Shown here piece by piece: positions 15,966-25,413 of a stretch of DNA of 64,000 bases. The DNA comes from an uncultured Clostridia bacterium. Lineage in GTDB: Bacteria > Bacillota > Clostridia > Lachnospirales > Anaerotignaceae. The notes below the pieces were generated by a model. That model saw only the letters and a list, made by a program, of their open reading frames with translations, was not told where the DNA came from and ran no database searches. Location: assembly GCA_944379995.1 (NCBI GenBank), contig CALWGF010000001.1, positions 225,006 to 289,005 on the forward strand, given 5' to 3'. How positions within the stretch are numbered: position 1 is the first letter of the stretch; each line of letters starts with the position of its first letter. Position numbers and translations under genes: made by a program.

Positions 15966-17867
15966 TTAGAATATTATGTTTCCGACTACATTTATTATAA
16001 GTGCAACAACATATGCAACTACCATTTGAAATGCTATTGCTTTTAATGTCCATTTCATTGAACCAAACTCACGACGCATAGCTCCCACTGCTGCAAAACA
16101 AGGCATACAGAGAAGGTTAAATGCCATATATGAGAATGCTGAAACTTTTGTAAATACATCGCCTATTGCTGGAAGTCCTTGTTCACCTGCCATAACTGCT
16201 TCAAGTACGGCTTCATCTGTTACACCAGCAAAAAGCTGTCCGAATGTTGCAACAATGTTTTCTTTTGCAATCCAACCTGTAACAACACCAACTGATGCTC
16301 TCCAGTCATTAAATCCTAATGGTGCGAATATCCAAGCAATAGAATTACCTATTATTGCAAGGAAACTTTCTTCCATATCACACATACCACTCATATTGAA
16401 GTTTGATAAGAACCATATAAGTATTGTTGAGAAAAGTATAATTGTACCAGCTTTTATTGCGAAACCTTTTACTTTTTCCCAAGCATGTATTCCAACACTT
16501 TTTAATGAAGGTATTCTGTATTTTGGTAATTCCATAATAAAACCGGAATTTTCTGCTTTAAACATAAATTTATTAAGTAAAAGTGAACCTATAACCGCCA
16601 TAACCATACCAAGAGCATATATTGAGAATATTATTGCTGTACGGTTACTGTCTGCAAAAAGTGTGGCAACAAACATAAGATATATTGGAAGTTTTGCTCC
16701 ACAAGACATAAATGGTGTTACCATCATTGTTATTTTTCTGTCTTTGTCAGACTCAAGTGTTCTTGACGCTGTAAGGGCAGGTACAGAACAACCAAATCCC
16801 ATTAAAAGAGGAATAAATGATTTTCCTGAAAGTCCGAATTTTCTGAAAATTCTATCCATAACGAATGCAACACGTGCCATATATCCGCTATCTTCAAGGA
16901 ATGACATAAGAACAAAGAGTACAAGCACAAGTGGTATAAATCCAAATACTGCACCAACACCTGCCATAATACCGTCAATTACAAGATTATGTAACCAATC
17001 TGAAACTCCTGCTGATACAAGAGCAGCATCAACAACACCTGTAAGTGAACCCCAAAGACTTTCTACAACGCCTGCAAGCCATACTCCCGGACTTGGAAGA
17101 CCTTCTATAAATAAGAAGTTTTCACTAAATGTACAAGCAAAAAGCATATACATTACAACAGCAAATATTGGAAGTGAAAGCACTTTGTTTGTTACAATCT
17201 GGTCAATTTTATCTGATGTTGTAAGTTTCTTTATTTGTGGTTTAAATACAGAACTATCAACAACTTTATCTATGTATTCATAACGCATATCAGCCGCCAA
17301 TATGTCAGCTTCTTCATCATTTTTGTTTTCTTCTATATTTTTGATTTTATCATATACATCTTGTTTTAATGTTGCTATTCCTCTTTGGGCTGTATCTTTT
17401 GTAACAGCCATAAGTTTTTCAATACCTTTTCCGGAACGTGCAACAATAGGTACAACAGGCACACCAAGCATTTCTGAAAGTTTATTTGTATTTATATCAA
17501 TACCCATACTTTCAACTTCGTCCATCATATTAAGAGCAACAACCATAGGTGTTCCTGTCTGTGCAATCTGCATTGTAAGATAAAGGTTTCTTTCAATACT
17601 TGTTGCATCAACAATATTTACGACTACATTAGGCTTTGAGTTTATTATATAATCACGTGCTATTTCTTCCTCAGCAGAGTAGGGTGAAAGTGAATATGTA
17701 CCCGGAAGGTCAACAATGCTTATATTATTATCTTTTTTATAGTTTCCTTCTTTTTTTTCTACTGTAACTCCCGGCCAGTTTCCTACATGTTGTTTTGAAC
17801 CTGTAAGTTCGTTAAAAAGTGTTGTTTTACCGCAGTTTGGATTACCTGCTAATGCTGCTATAATCAA
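15966..17867 (-). CDS. feoB: Ferrous iron transport protein FeoB
   Basis: 633-residue Fe(II) transporter. N-terminal G domain: P-loop GNPNCGKTTLFNELTG (~8-23), NWPGVTVEKKEG (~34-45), DLPGTYSLSPYSAEE (~57-71), NMMDE (~118). A helical GDI-like spacer leads to two Gate motifs and nucleoside-recognition-like membrane segments from ~240 on, with SVPALTASRTL (~365) typical of FeoB. TTG start with AGGAGG eight bases upstream. Shorter than E. coli FeoB (~770) but usual for Clostridia. Confidence 0.97.
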   Translation of the reverse strand: MIIAALAGNPNCGKTTLFNELTGSKQHVGNWPGVTVEKKEGNYKKDNNISIVDLPGTYSLSPYSAEEEIARDYIINSKPNVVVNIVDATSIERNLYLTMQIAQTGTPMVVALNMMDEVESMGIDINTNKLSEMLGVPVVPIVARSGKGIEKLMAVTKDTAQRGIATLKQDVYDKIKNIEENKNDEEADILAADMRYEYIDKVVDSSVFKPQIKKLTTSDKIDQIVTNKVLSLPIFAVVMYMLFACTFSENFLFIEGLPSPGVWLAGVVESLWGSLTGVVDAALVSAGVSDWLHNLVIDGIMAGVGAVFGFIPLVLVLFVLMSFLEDSGYMARVAFVMDRIFRKFGLSGKSFIPLLMGFGCSVPALTASRTLESDKDRKITMMVTPFMSCGAKLPIYLMFVATLFADSNRTAIIFSIYALGMVMAVIGSLLLNKFMFKAENSGFIMELPKYRIPSLKSVGIHAWEKVKGFAIKAGTIILFSTILIWFLSNFNMSGMCDMEESFLAIIGNSIAWIFAPLGFNDWRASVGVVTGWIAKENIVATFGQLFAGVTDEAVLEAVMAGEQGLPAIGDVFTKVSAFSYMAFNLLCMPCFAAVGAMRREFGSMKWTLKAIAFQMVVAYVVALIINVVGNIIF

Positions 17868-17915
17868 AATAATACCTCCTTGTGTTAGAATAAGCTAACT
17901 TAAATCAAAAAATTT

Positions 17916-18134
17916 TTACTCAACTGTAATTTTTGCTGCTTCGTCTTTTCTAAGTGTAAGGTCATAACCTCTAAGTTTTATTTCGATAGGGTCGCCAAGA
18001 GGAGCAGTTTTTACTTTTGTAATAACAGTTCCTCGTGTAATACCCATATCTATAAGTCTTTTTTTCATAGCATATTCGGCATTAATTCCAACTACTTTTT
18101 TGCTTTCGCCATCTTTCAAACTTAATAAATCCAT
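17916..18134 (-). CDS. feoA: FeoA domain protein
   Basis: 72-residue SH3-like FeoA (MKKRLIDMGITRGTVITKVKTAPLGDPIEIKLRGYDLTLRKDEA). Cytosolic partner needed for FeoB activity. It follows the other FeoA gene by six bases and precedes feoB by 48 bp. Confidence 0.93.
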   Translation of the reverse strand: MDLLSLKDGESKKVVGINAEYAMKKRLIDMGITRGTVITKVKTAPLGDPIEIKLRGYDLTLRKDEAAKITVE

Positions 18135-18140
18135 AATATT

Positions 18141-18362
18141 TTACTCCTTTTCTACTATAATACCTGTGGCTAAGCCACGGTTTAAAGCTATTTTCACACC
18201 TTTTATATTAACAATGATACCGCTTGAAGTATTTTTTATTACTTCAGCTTTTTCACCTGTGGAAAATCCCATTTCAAGTAGATGTTTTTTTGTTTCTTCG
18301 TTGCATCTTAAATTTTTGATAATCAATATTTCTCCTGCTGGAGCCATAGCTAGTGGCATCAT
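18141..18362 (-). CDS. FeoA domain protein (second, divergent copy)
   Basis: 73 residues with the FeoA core (KKHLLEMGFSTGEKAEVIKNTSSGIIVNIKGVKIALNRGLATGIIV). First gene of the operon. Two separate FeoA genes before feoB are common in Clostridia; they may form a heteromeric regulator on FeoB. The start is the first ATG of an ATGATG pair after GAAAGGAGATAG. Confidence 0.9.
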   Translation of the reverse strand: MMPLAMAPAGEILIIKNLRCNEETKKHLLEMGFSTGEKAEVIKNTSSGIIVNIKGVKIALNRGLATGIIVEKE

Positions 18363-18429
18363 AACTATCTCCTTTCGAACTCATTATCATTTACGTATAT
18401 ATGTTAGCTCTATGCAACAAAAAAGTCAA
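18363..18429 (-). promoter_or_regulatory. feo operon promoter with possible Fur box
   Basis: Reading minus, TTGACT (18429-18424) and TAACAT (18406-18401) are 17 bp apart. Between -10 and start codon lies AAATGATAATGAGTT, which contains the Fur half-site TGATAAT; the other half is weak. A second dyad (TTATTGATAAA / TTTATCGATAA, ~18433-18457) lies upstream of the -35 and may be an operator too. Confidence 0.55.
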
Positions 18430-18566
18430 TATTGTTATTGATAAAGTTTATCGATAATGGCTTTTTTTGGTTAAGTACTATAAAAAATACAATTTGATTT
18501 TTATGTATAGAGCATATTTTGAATATTACTTTTATTTATATGAATATCAGTATTTTAATAAAAATA

Positions 18567-18591
18567 AAAAAGCCCTTAAAAAGGGCTTTAT
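18567..18591 (-). terminator. Terminator of the lipoprotein gene
   Basis: Stem AAAGCCCTT / AAGGGCTTT with T6 on the minus strand, ten bases after the stop. Confidence 0.85.
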
Positions 18592-18599
18592 AAATATAA

Positions 18600-19010
18600 T
18601 TATTTTGTTTTAAATTCTTCTGTTTTGTATTCAGCAAAAAATTTATCTGTATTAGCAATTCTGTTAGCTTCAGAAAATTTTAATGTTCCTATAAAACCAT
18701 TGTTTTCAAATTCTAATGTTTCAAAACCTTTTTCTTTTAATTCATCAAAATTTTCATATATTTTAAAATAGTAGTATCCTTTTTCACCTTTTACTAATTT
18801 TTCTGTTTTATTATCAAAAAAATTATATATACTTTCTTCATTGTCTTTTATATATTTTTCTCCAACTTTAATAATATTTTCATCAAAATATTTAAGTTCA
18901 TTTTCTGTATTTTGATTTGTTTGTTGTGCTGTGTTATTATTTTTACAACCTGAAAATACTGAAAATGATATTACAATAATTAAAAATATATACCATATTT
19001 TTTTATTCAT
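18600..19010 (-). CDS. Putative lipoprotein, unknown function
   Basis: 136 residues. Signal peptide (~3-20) and lipobox FSGC (Cys ~22), then a Gln/Asn/Thr linker and a small acidic domain. No family recognised. The repeated pattern of aromatic and charged residues (YYYFKIYENFDELKEKGFETLEF) suggests a compact a/b fold. Monocistronic, with AGGAGGTTG before the ATG. Confidence 0.7.
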   Translation of the reverse strand: MNKKIWYIFLIIVISFSVFSGCKNNNTAQQTNQNTENELKYFDENIIKVGEKYIKDNEESIYNFFDNKTEKLVKGEKGYYYFKIYENFDELKEKGFETLEFENNGFIGTLKFSEANRIANTDKFFAEYKTEEFKTK

Positions 19011-19144
19011 AATAACAACCTCCTTTATATACCATAATTATATATTATAATTATAATATATAAATACATTTGTATAAATTATTATATGGTAAAAAATGTA
19101 ACAAAAATACATTTATATATTTGTAAGTTATTTTTTATATTGTA

Positions 19145-19449
19145 TTGACTTTATTTTTTTATGTGATAAAATTATTGATGTTAATTAATATTATAAAGGC
19201 TTTGAAGGCGTAAAGTAGATTATAAATAACCATTAGAGAGTATATGTCATCGGCTGTAAGCATATACGGCAATTTTTATAAATTGAAATTTCACGCAATA
19301 GCTGTTTCCTTGAATTTTTATAATAAAATAGTAGGGGGAAACGTTAATACACGTTACGTATTATAAAGTGCCTGTGCTTTTACAGGAATTTGGGTGGTAC
19401 CGCGGATATATTTTACCTTCGTCCCTTGTTTTGGGACGGAGGTTTTTTT
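19145..19449 (+). promoter_or_regulatory. T-box leader for tRNA-Phe controlling pheST
   Basis: Promoter TTGACT (19145) with TAAAAT (19167-19172, TG-extended). The leader shows the Stem I GA motif AGAGAG (~19234), a specifier bulge with GAAATTTC giving the Phe codon TTC (19290-19292), the antiterminator T-box GGGTGGTACCGCG (19392-19404), and a terminator stem CCTTCGTCCC / GGGACGGAGG (19416-19442) with T7. Uncharged tRNA-Phe would stabilise the antiterminator and turn on pheST. Confidence 0.93.
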
Positions 19450-19493
19450 GTTTATTAGGTACGATTTTTTAAAAACGAAAGGAGAAGTTTTTT

Positions 19494-20513
19494 ATGAAAG
19501 ACCAGCTTAAAGCTATTCAGGAAAAAGCCCTTTTAGCTCTTGATGAAGTAAAAGAGCTTAAAGAACTTGATGATTTAAAAGTAAAATTTTTAGGTAAAAA
19601 AGGTGAACTTACTGCTATATTAAAAGGTATGGGCAAACTTACAGCAGAAGAAAGACCTATTATCGGTCAGCTTGCTAATGAAGTAAGAGGAATTATTGAA
19701 GAAAAATTGGAAGAGGCTAAAAAGAGCCTTTCTGAAAAAGCTCTTGAAGCTAAACTTAAAGCAGAAACTATTGACGTTACTATGCCGGGAAAACAATGTG
19801 CTTGTGGTCACAAACACCCTATGAGCATTGTTATTGATGAAATTACAGATATATTTATGGGTATGGGATATGAAATTGCTGAAGGTCCTGAAGTTGAAAA
19901 AGATTATTATAATTTCGAGGCTTTAAATATTCCTGCAAATCACCCTGCAAAAGATGAACAAGATACTTTCTATATTAACGGAGATATTCTTTTAAGAACT
20001 CAGACTTCACCAGTACAGGTTAGAGTTATGGAAAAAGGTAAACTTCCTGTTAGAGTTGTTTGTCCGGGTGCTGTTTATCGTTCTGACGAAGTTGATGCTA
20101 CACATTCACCTATTTTCCACCAGCTTGAAGGTCTTGTAATTGATAAAGGTATAACTATGGGTGACCTTAAAGGTGCTTTAGCTGTATTTGCAAAGGAACT
20201 TTTTGGTGAAGATACAAAAGTTAGATTTAGACCTCATCACTTCCCATTTACAGAGCCAAGTGCTGAAATGGACGTAACTTGCTTTGCTTGTGGCGGAAAA
20301 GGCTGTCGTGTTTGTAAGGGAGAAGGATATATTGAGCTTTTAGGCTGTGGTATGGTTCACCCTAAAGTATTAAAAATGTCTGGAATTGACCCTGAAGAAT
20401 ACAGTGGTTTTGCATTTGGTATGGGACTTGAGCGTGTTGCTATGCAAAGATATGGTATTACTGACTTAAGACTTCTTTTTGAAAATGATGTTAAATTCCT
20501 TAAACAGTTCTAA
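19494..20513 (+). CDS. pheS: Phenylalanyl-tRNA synthetase alpha subunit
   Basis: 339-residue class II catalytic subunit. N-terminal coiled coil (~1-90) for tRNA binding; motif 2 region around [16 protein letters not shown] (~165-180); [24 protein letters not shown] (~190-213); motif 3 [18 protein letters not shown] (~306-323). Normal length. A CxCG..CRVC insert (~263-275) could bind zinc. 30 bp before pheT, both under the Phe T-box. Confidence 0.98.
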   Translation: MKDQLKAIQEKALLALDEVKELKELDDLKVKFLGKKGELTAILKGMGKLTAEERPIIGQLANEVRGIIEEKLEEAKKSLSEKALEAKLKAETIDVTMPGKQCACGHKHPMSIVIDEITDIFMGMGYEIAEGPEVEKDYYNFEALNIPANHPAKDEQDTFYINGDILLRTQTSPVQVRVMEKGKLPVRVVCPGAVYRSDEVDATHSPIFHQLEGLVIDKGITMGDLKGALAVFAKELFGEDTKVRFRPHHFPFTEPSAEMDVTCFACGGKGCRVCKGEGYIELLGCGMVHPKVLKMSGIDPEEYSGFAFGMGLERVAMQRYGITDLRLLFENDVKFLKQF

Positions 20514-20543
20514 TAATTATAAAAGGGAAGGAGAGAGTAAATA

Positions 20544-22946
20544 ATGGATATATCAATGTCTTGGTTAAAAGACTACGTTGACGTAGATTGTAGTACAAAA
20601 GAATTTATGGATAGAATAACACTTTCAGGCTCAAAAGTTGAGGGGCTTGAAGTGCTTGGAGATATAAGTAAAGTTGTTGTTGGACAGGTTAAAGAAATAG
20701 AAAAACACCCTGATGCTGATAAACTTCTTGTAACTAAAATTGATGTAGGTAGTGAAGAACTTCTTCAGATTGTCACAGGTGCAAAAAATCTTACAGTAGG
20801 TGATTATGTTCCTGTTGCTCTTGACGGTTCAATACTTGCTGACGGTACAAAAATTAAAAAAGGTAAACTTAGAGGTGTTCCTTCAAATGGTATGCTTTGT
20901 TCTGTTGAAGAACTTGGTTGTGATGAACACGATTTCCCAGAAGCTCCTGAAAACGGGATTTATGTTTTCCCAACTCCACAGGCTGAAAACATTGGAAAAG
21001 AAGTAAAAGAAATTATGGATATTGAAGATGAAGTTGTTGAATTTGAAATTACATCAAATAGACCAGACTGTTTCAGCGTTCTTGGTATTGCTAGAGAAAC
21101 AGCAGCAACACTTGGAAAAGAATTCAGATATCCTGAAATAAAAGTTGAAGCAAAAGCTGGCGGAAATGTAGCTGATATGATTTCTGTTGAAATCGAAAAT
21201 CCTACACTTTGTCCTCGTTATGTTGCAAGAGCTATTAAAAATGTAAAAATTGAACCTTCTCCACGTTGGATGAGAAAAAGACTTCGTTCAGCAGGTATAA
21301 GACCTATAAATAACATTGTTGACATTACAAACTATGTTATGGTTGAAATGGGACAACCTATGCACGCATTTGATATTGATACAATAAGCAATAGAAAAAT
21401 TATTGTTAGAAATGCAAAAGAAAATGAAAAAATAACAACTCTTGACGGTGTTGAAAGAAATCTTGACCCTTCAATGCTTGTTATTTCTGACCCTGAAAAA
21501 GCTGTTGCTATTGCTGGTGTTATGGGTGGTGAAAATTCAAAAATTACAGAAGGTGCAGAGGCTGTTTTATTTGAGTCTGCTTGTTTTGACGGTCCTAATG
21601 TAAGAATTACAGCTAAAAAAGTTGGTCTTAGAACTGACTCATCAAGTAAATTTGAAAAAGGTATTGACCCTAATCTTGCACTTGAAGCTGTTAACAGAGC
21701 TGTTCAGCTTGTTGAAATGCTTGGTGCTGGTGAAGTTATTGAAGGTGTTGTTGACTGTTATCCAAATAAGAGAGAAACTTGGAAACTTAATTATTCCCCA
21801 GAATGGATTAATGGTCTTTTAGGTACAAATGTATCTGCTGATGAAATGGCTGATATATTCGAAAAAATAGAAATTAAAGTTGATAGAGAAAACTGTGTTG
21901 CTGAAATTCCTACATTCCGTCCAGACCTTGAGGCACAGGCTGACCTTGCAGAGGAAGTTGCTCGTTTCTATGGATATGATAAAATCGTTCCTACACTTGC
22001 AGCTGGTACTCCAACAGTAGGTAAGAAAACATATTCTCAGACTATAACATCAATGGTTAAAGATGTTATGATTGCAAGTGGTATGTGTGAAACTATGAAC
22101 TTTACATTTGAAAGCCCTAAGGTTTTCGATAAATTAAGTATTCCTGCTGATAGCAAACTTAGAAATGTAATTACTATTTCTAATCCTCTTGGAGAAGACT
22201 TTAGTATAATGAGAACTGTTACTTTAAATGGTATACTTAATTCTCTTTCAACAAACTATAACAGAAGAAATGAAGAAGCATCACTTTTTGAAATAGGTAA
22301 AGTTTATATTCCAAAGAGCCTTCCTATTACTGAACTTCCAGATGAACCTTCAAAACTTACAATAGGTATGTATGGAAAAATGGATTTCTATACACTTAAA
22401 GGTATTGTTGAACATCTTTTTGAAGTTCTTGGTATGGCTGATAAAGTTGAATATTCACCAGAAAGCACTATTCCATTTATGCACCCAGGTAGAACAGCTG
22501 ATGTAAGTGTTGACGGTGTAAGTTTCGGTTATTTTGGTGAACTTCACCCAAAAACAGCAGCAAATTATAATATTGGAACAAGAGTTTATATTGCTGTTAT
22601 TGATATGGAAGCTCTTATTGATAACGCAAACCTTGTTAATATTTATAAACCACTTCCAAAATTCCCAGCTGTAACTCGTGATATAGCTATGCTTGTTAAA
22701 GATGAAGTTATAGTAAAAGATATTGAAAGCGTAATCAGAAAGAAAGGTGGAAAACTTCTTGAAAGTATGAGCCTTTTCGATGTTTACAAAGGAAGTCAAA
22801 TTGCAGACGGTTATAAATCAGTTGCTTATTCAATAACATTTAGAGCAGCAGACAGAACTCTTGTTGATGATGATGTAAATGCTGTTATGAATAAAATACT
22901 TGACGGTCTTAAAAACGACCTTGGAGCAGAACTTAGAGATAAATAA
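20544..22946 (+). CDS. pheT: Phenylalanyl-tRNA synthetase beta subunit
   Basis: 800-residue beta subunit with, in order, an EMAP/OB-type tRNA-binding domain (~40-150), B3/B4 editing domain that clears Tyr-tRNA-Phe (~210-380), B5 (~400-475), a catalytic-like core, and a C-terminal ferredoxin-fold anticodon-binding domain (FPAVTRDIAMLVKDE ~707). Length as expected. Partner of PheS in the (ab)2 enzyme. Confidence 0.98.
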   Translation: MDISMSWLKDYVDVDCSTKEFMDRITLSGSKVEGLEVLGDISKVVVGQVKEIEKHPDADKLLVTKIDVGSEELLQIVTGAKNLTVGDYVPVALDGSILADGTKIKKGKLRGVPSNGMLCSVEELGCDEHDFPEAPENGIYVFPTPQAENIGKEVKEIMDIEDEVVEFEITSNRPDCFSVLGIARETAATLGKEFRYPEIKVEAKAGGNVADMISVEIENPTLCPRYVARAIKNVKIEPSPRWMRKRLRSAGIRPINNIVDITNYVMVEMGQPMHAFDIDTISNRKIIVRNAKENEKITTLDGVERNLDPSMLVISDPEKAVAIAGVMGGENSKITEGAEAVLFESACFDGPNVRITAKKVGLRTDSSSKFEKGIDPNLALEAVNRAVQLVEMLGAGEVIEGVVDCYPNKRETWKLNYSPEWINGLLGTNVSADEMADIFEKIEIKVDRENCVAEIPTFRPDLEAQADLAEEVARFYGYDKIVPTLAAGTPTVGKKTYSQTITSMVKDVMIASGMCETMNFTFESPKVFDKLSIPADSKLRNVITISNPLGEDFSIMRTVTLNGILNSLSTNYNRRNEEASLFEIGKVYIPKSLPITELPDEPSKLTIGMYGKMDFYTLKGIVEHLFEVLGMADKVEYSPESTIPFMHPGRTADVSVDGVSFGYFGELHPKTAANYNIGTRVYIAVIDMEALIDNANLVNIYKPLPKFPAVTRDIAMLVKDEVIVKDIESVIRKKGGKLLESMSLFDVYKGSQIADGYKSVAYSITFRAADRTLVDDDVNAVMNKILDGLKNDLGAELRDK

Positions 22947-22960
22947 TATAATAAATTATT

Positions 22961-22988
22961 GGGGCAGAAATAAATCTGCCCCTTTTTT
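22961..22988 (+). terminator. Terminator after pheT
   Basis: Stem GGGGCAGA / TCTGCCCC, loop AATAAA, then T6. Confidence 0.9.
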
Positions 22989-23008
22989 ATAACGAAAAGA
23001 GGGGCAAT

Positions 23009-23335
23009 ATGGATAATCTCCTTAAATTAAGAACAAAAAAGAAAATGAGTCAAGTTTCACTTGCTATAAAATTAGGTGTTGCACAAGAAACTGTAAGTGC
23101 ATATGAAAAAGGCAAAGCATACCCAAGTATAGAAACTCTTATAAAACTTTGTGATATATTTAATGTATCTGCTGATTTTATTTTAGATAGAACTGATATT
23201 GATATACCTATAAATGATATTATGAAAGAATTTTCAGATGATGAAAAAGAACTTATAAATATTTTTAGAAAACTTCCACAGAATAAAAAAGAAAGAGTTT
23301 TAGGCTTTATTATGGGTATTATTGAAAATTCATAA
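23009..23335 (+). CDS. XRE family transcriptional regulator
   Basis: 108 residues: Cro/CI HTH at ~4-58 (MSQVSLAIKLGVAQETVSAYEKGKAYPSIETLIKLCDIF), then a short helical tail (SDDEKELINIFRKLPQNKKERVLGFI) of the type used for oligomerisation in small housekeeping XRE regulators. Ribosome site AAAGAGGGG. Alone between two terminators. Target unknown. Confidence 0.88.
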   Translation: MDNLLKLRTKKKMSQVSLAIKLGVAQETVSAYEKGKAYPSIETLIKLCDIFNVSADFILDRTDIDIPINDIMKEFSDDEKELINIFRKLPQNKKERVLGFIMGIIENS

Positions 23336-23348
23336 ATTTTTAAATATT

Positions 23349-23369
23349 CTCAATGTATTAAACATTGAG
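23349..23369 (+). terminator. Terminator of the XRE gene
   Basis: Stem CTCAATGT / ACATTGAG, loop ATTAA, followed by a T-rich run. Confidence 0.75.
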
Positions 23370-23432
23370 ATATTTTTATTTACATAATTATATTTTAGAT
23401 ATAATATATCACTATGAAAGAGGTGTTTTATT

Positions 23433-24095
23433 ATGAAAATAGAAATGCATTGTCATACTTGTGAGGTTAGTCCTTGTGCAAGTGCAACTGCTTATGATAT
23501 TGTTAAACAACATAAATTAAAAGGATATGACGCTGTTGTTATTACTGACCATTTTAATGATTATGTACTTGAAAGTTTTAGTGGTACACCGGAGGAAAGA
23601 GTTACAAAATATCTTGAAGGCTATAAAAAAGCCTTAAAGGTAGGAGAGGAACTTGGTATAAAAGTATTTTTTGGTATAGAAACTTGTATTTTGGGTGGAT
23701 ATGAGGATTTTTTAATATATGGTGCTGATACTGACTTTTTATATGAACACCCTAAATTTTATAATTATACACAAGAAAAAGCATATAAAATATGTAAAGA
23801 AAAAGGCTTTTTATTTATTCAAGCACACCCAAACCGCTCTTATTGTAGACCAAGAAATCCTAAATATATTGACGGTATAGAGGTTTTTAACGGTAATCCT
23901 AGATATAATAACAATAATAATAAATCAAAATTATGGTATAAAGAAAATCCACATTTTATATGTACTTCTGGTAGTGATTGCCACGCAATTAAAGATGTTA
24001 ATAATGGTGGAATAATAACGGATTATTATATAAATAATGAAGAAGAACTTAAAAATTGTATTTTAGAAGGAAATTATAAATTAATAGAAAAATAA
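23433..24095 (+). CDS. PHP domain metal-dependent phosphoesterase
   Basis: 220 residues of the PHP superfamily. Metal ligands: HCHT near the N-terminus (~6-9), TDHF (~39-42), Glu in FFGIETC (~75), QAHPNRS (~130-136) and SDCHAIKDV near the C-terminus (~180-188). This arrangement matches small stand-alone PHP phosphoesterases related to histidinol phosphatase and to the polymerase PHP domain. Substrate unknown. Monocistronic. Confidence 0.88.
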   Translation: MKIEMHCHTCEVSPCASATAYDIVKQHKLKGYDAVVITDHFNDYVLESFSGTPEERVTKYLEGYKKALKVGEELGIKVFFGIETCILGGYEDFLIYGADTDFLYEHPKFYNYTQEKAYKICKEKGFLFIQAHPNRSYCRPRNPKYIDGIEVFNGNPRYNNNNNKSKLWYKENPHFICTSGSDCHAIKDVNNGGIITDYYINNEEELKNCILEGNYKLIEK

Positions 24096-24125
24096 TGCAT
24101 ACTATAAATGTAGTGTGCATTTTTT
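24094..24125 (+). terminator. Terminator of the PHP gene
   Basis: Stem AATGCATACTA / TAGTGTGCATT (one wobble), then T-rich sequence. Confidence 0.8.
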
Positions 24126-24225
24126 ATAATAATATGTAATAAAATTGTTTTTTAATTGACACAATAACTAAAAAACACTTATAATTAGAAAATATAATAA
24201 TATATTTTGCGAGGAATAAAAAATT

Positions 24226-25401
24226 ATGATTTCTATTGATATTTTATATTCAAAAATTGAAAATGGAATAAAAATTATTGGTATTAATGGCAGAGCATCT
24301 GAAATAAAAATACCTGAAAAAATAAATGGTATTACAGTTACTGAAATTGGTGATTATGCTTTTTATATTGAAAATGAGCTTGATTTAGTTGAAAATAATG
24401 AAAGTGAAGTTTCATATACTTTTACTGAATGTATGGAAAAAACAGAAAAAGCAAAAGAACAAATTGGAGAAGCTATTAAAAGAATATATTTGCCTGATAC
24501 TATTACTAAAATAGGGGAATATGCCTTTTGTGGCTGTAAACATTTGTATTTTGTACATCTCCCTGAAAATTTATTGAGTATTTCAGACCATATGTTTTCT
24601 GGTTGTGAAAGTATTGAAGAAATTTATATACCGAATAGTATACAAAATACAGAAAGTTACGCTTTCCATAATTGTAGAAAACTTAAAAAAGCCATAATTC
24701 CAGAAGGCTGTAAAAAAATAGGTAATTATGCTTTTTATAATTGTAGAAATATTGAGGAAGTTGTTATTCCTAAGTCAATAGAGGAAATTGGTACAAGCCT
24801 TTTTCTTAATTGTATACGACTTAAATATATTACATTTGGTAGATATTTTAATGTAGCAAATATTATTGCACCACTTACACAGGAGTTGCATATAACAGTT
24901 GATTTTGATGACGGTCAAAGGGCAAAATTAGTTGTGCCTGACTTTCAATATGAATATATTGAAGATACACCGGCAAGGCTTTTTCATCGTGTAAATTATG
25001 GTACAGGTCATATTTTCCACCAATGTATAAGTAATTCCGGTATTGATTTTAGACATTATGATTCATATTTTTATCTTACAAAGCGTGAAGACGGTGACAT
25101 TATGGTTATGCTTTTTGCTATGTATCGCCTTGAATATCCTTATGCATTAACTAATGATAAAAAAGAAATTTATATTAATTATATAAAAGAAAATGTAAAA
25201 TTTGTTTCTGAATATTATATAAACAATAATGATATTGATAAAATAAAATTACTTTCAGAACTTAATATATTTGATGAAAATAATATAGATTATATTATAA
25301 AAATATCAGGAAATAAGGGTGCTACTGAAATTACAGGTTTCCTTATGGACTATAAACATAGAAATTTTGGAATTAAAAATAAAAAAACATTCGAACTTTA
25401 G
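24226..25401 (+). CDS. Leucine-rich repeat (BspA-type) protein without signal peptide
   Basis: 391 residues. Residues ~80-205 carry about five BspA/LRR_5 repeats of ~23 residues (ITKIGEYAFCGCKHLYFVHLP; CKKIGNYAFYNCRNIEEVVIP), with an N-terminal half repeat (ITVTEIGDYAFYI). The rest (~215-391) is an unrecognised a/b domain rich in Tyr and Asp. No export signal, unlike typical surface BspA proteins, so it should act in the cytosol, perhaps as substrate adaptor for the VWA/MoxR pair encoded next. It ends 12 bp before that gene and is probably the first gene of the operon. Confidence 0.8.
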   Translation: MISIDILYSKIENGIKIIGINGRASEIKIPEKINGITVTEIGDYAFYIENELDLVENNESEVSYTFTECMEKTEKAKEQIGEAIKRIYLPDTITKIGEYAFCGCKHLYFVHLPENLLSISDHMFSGCESIEEIYIPNSIQNTESYAFHNCRKLKKAIIPEGCKKIGNYAFYNCRNIEEVVIPKSIEEIGTSLFLNCIRLKYITFGRYFNVANIIAPLTQELHITVDFDDGQRAKLVVPDFQYEYIEDTPARLFHRVNYGTGHIFHQCISNSGIDFRHYDSYFYLTKREDGDIMVMLFAMYRLEYPYALTNDKKEIYINYIKENVKFVSEYYINNNDIDKIKLLSELNIFDENNIDYIIKISGNKGATEITGFLMDYKHRNFGIKNKKTFEL

Positions 25402-25413
25402 GAGGTGAATTTA

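Noticed and set aside
16255..17283. 342-codon open frame on + inside feoB
   Set aside because: Antisense to FeoB, which has all family motifs; the frame is a codon-usage shadow without a ribosome site or recognisable protein features.
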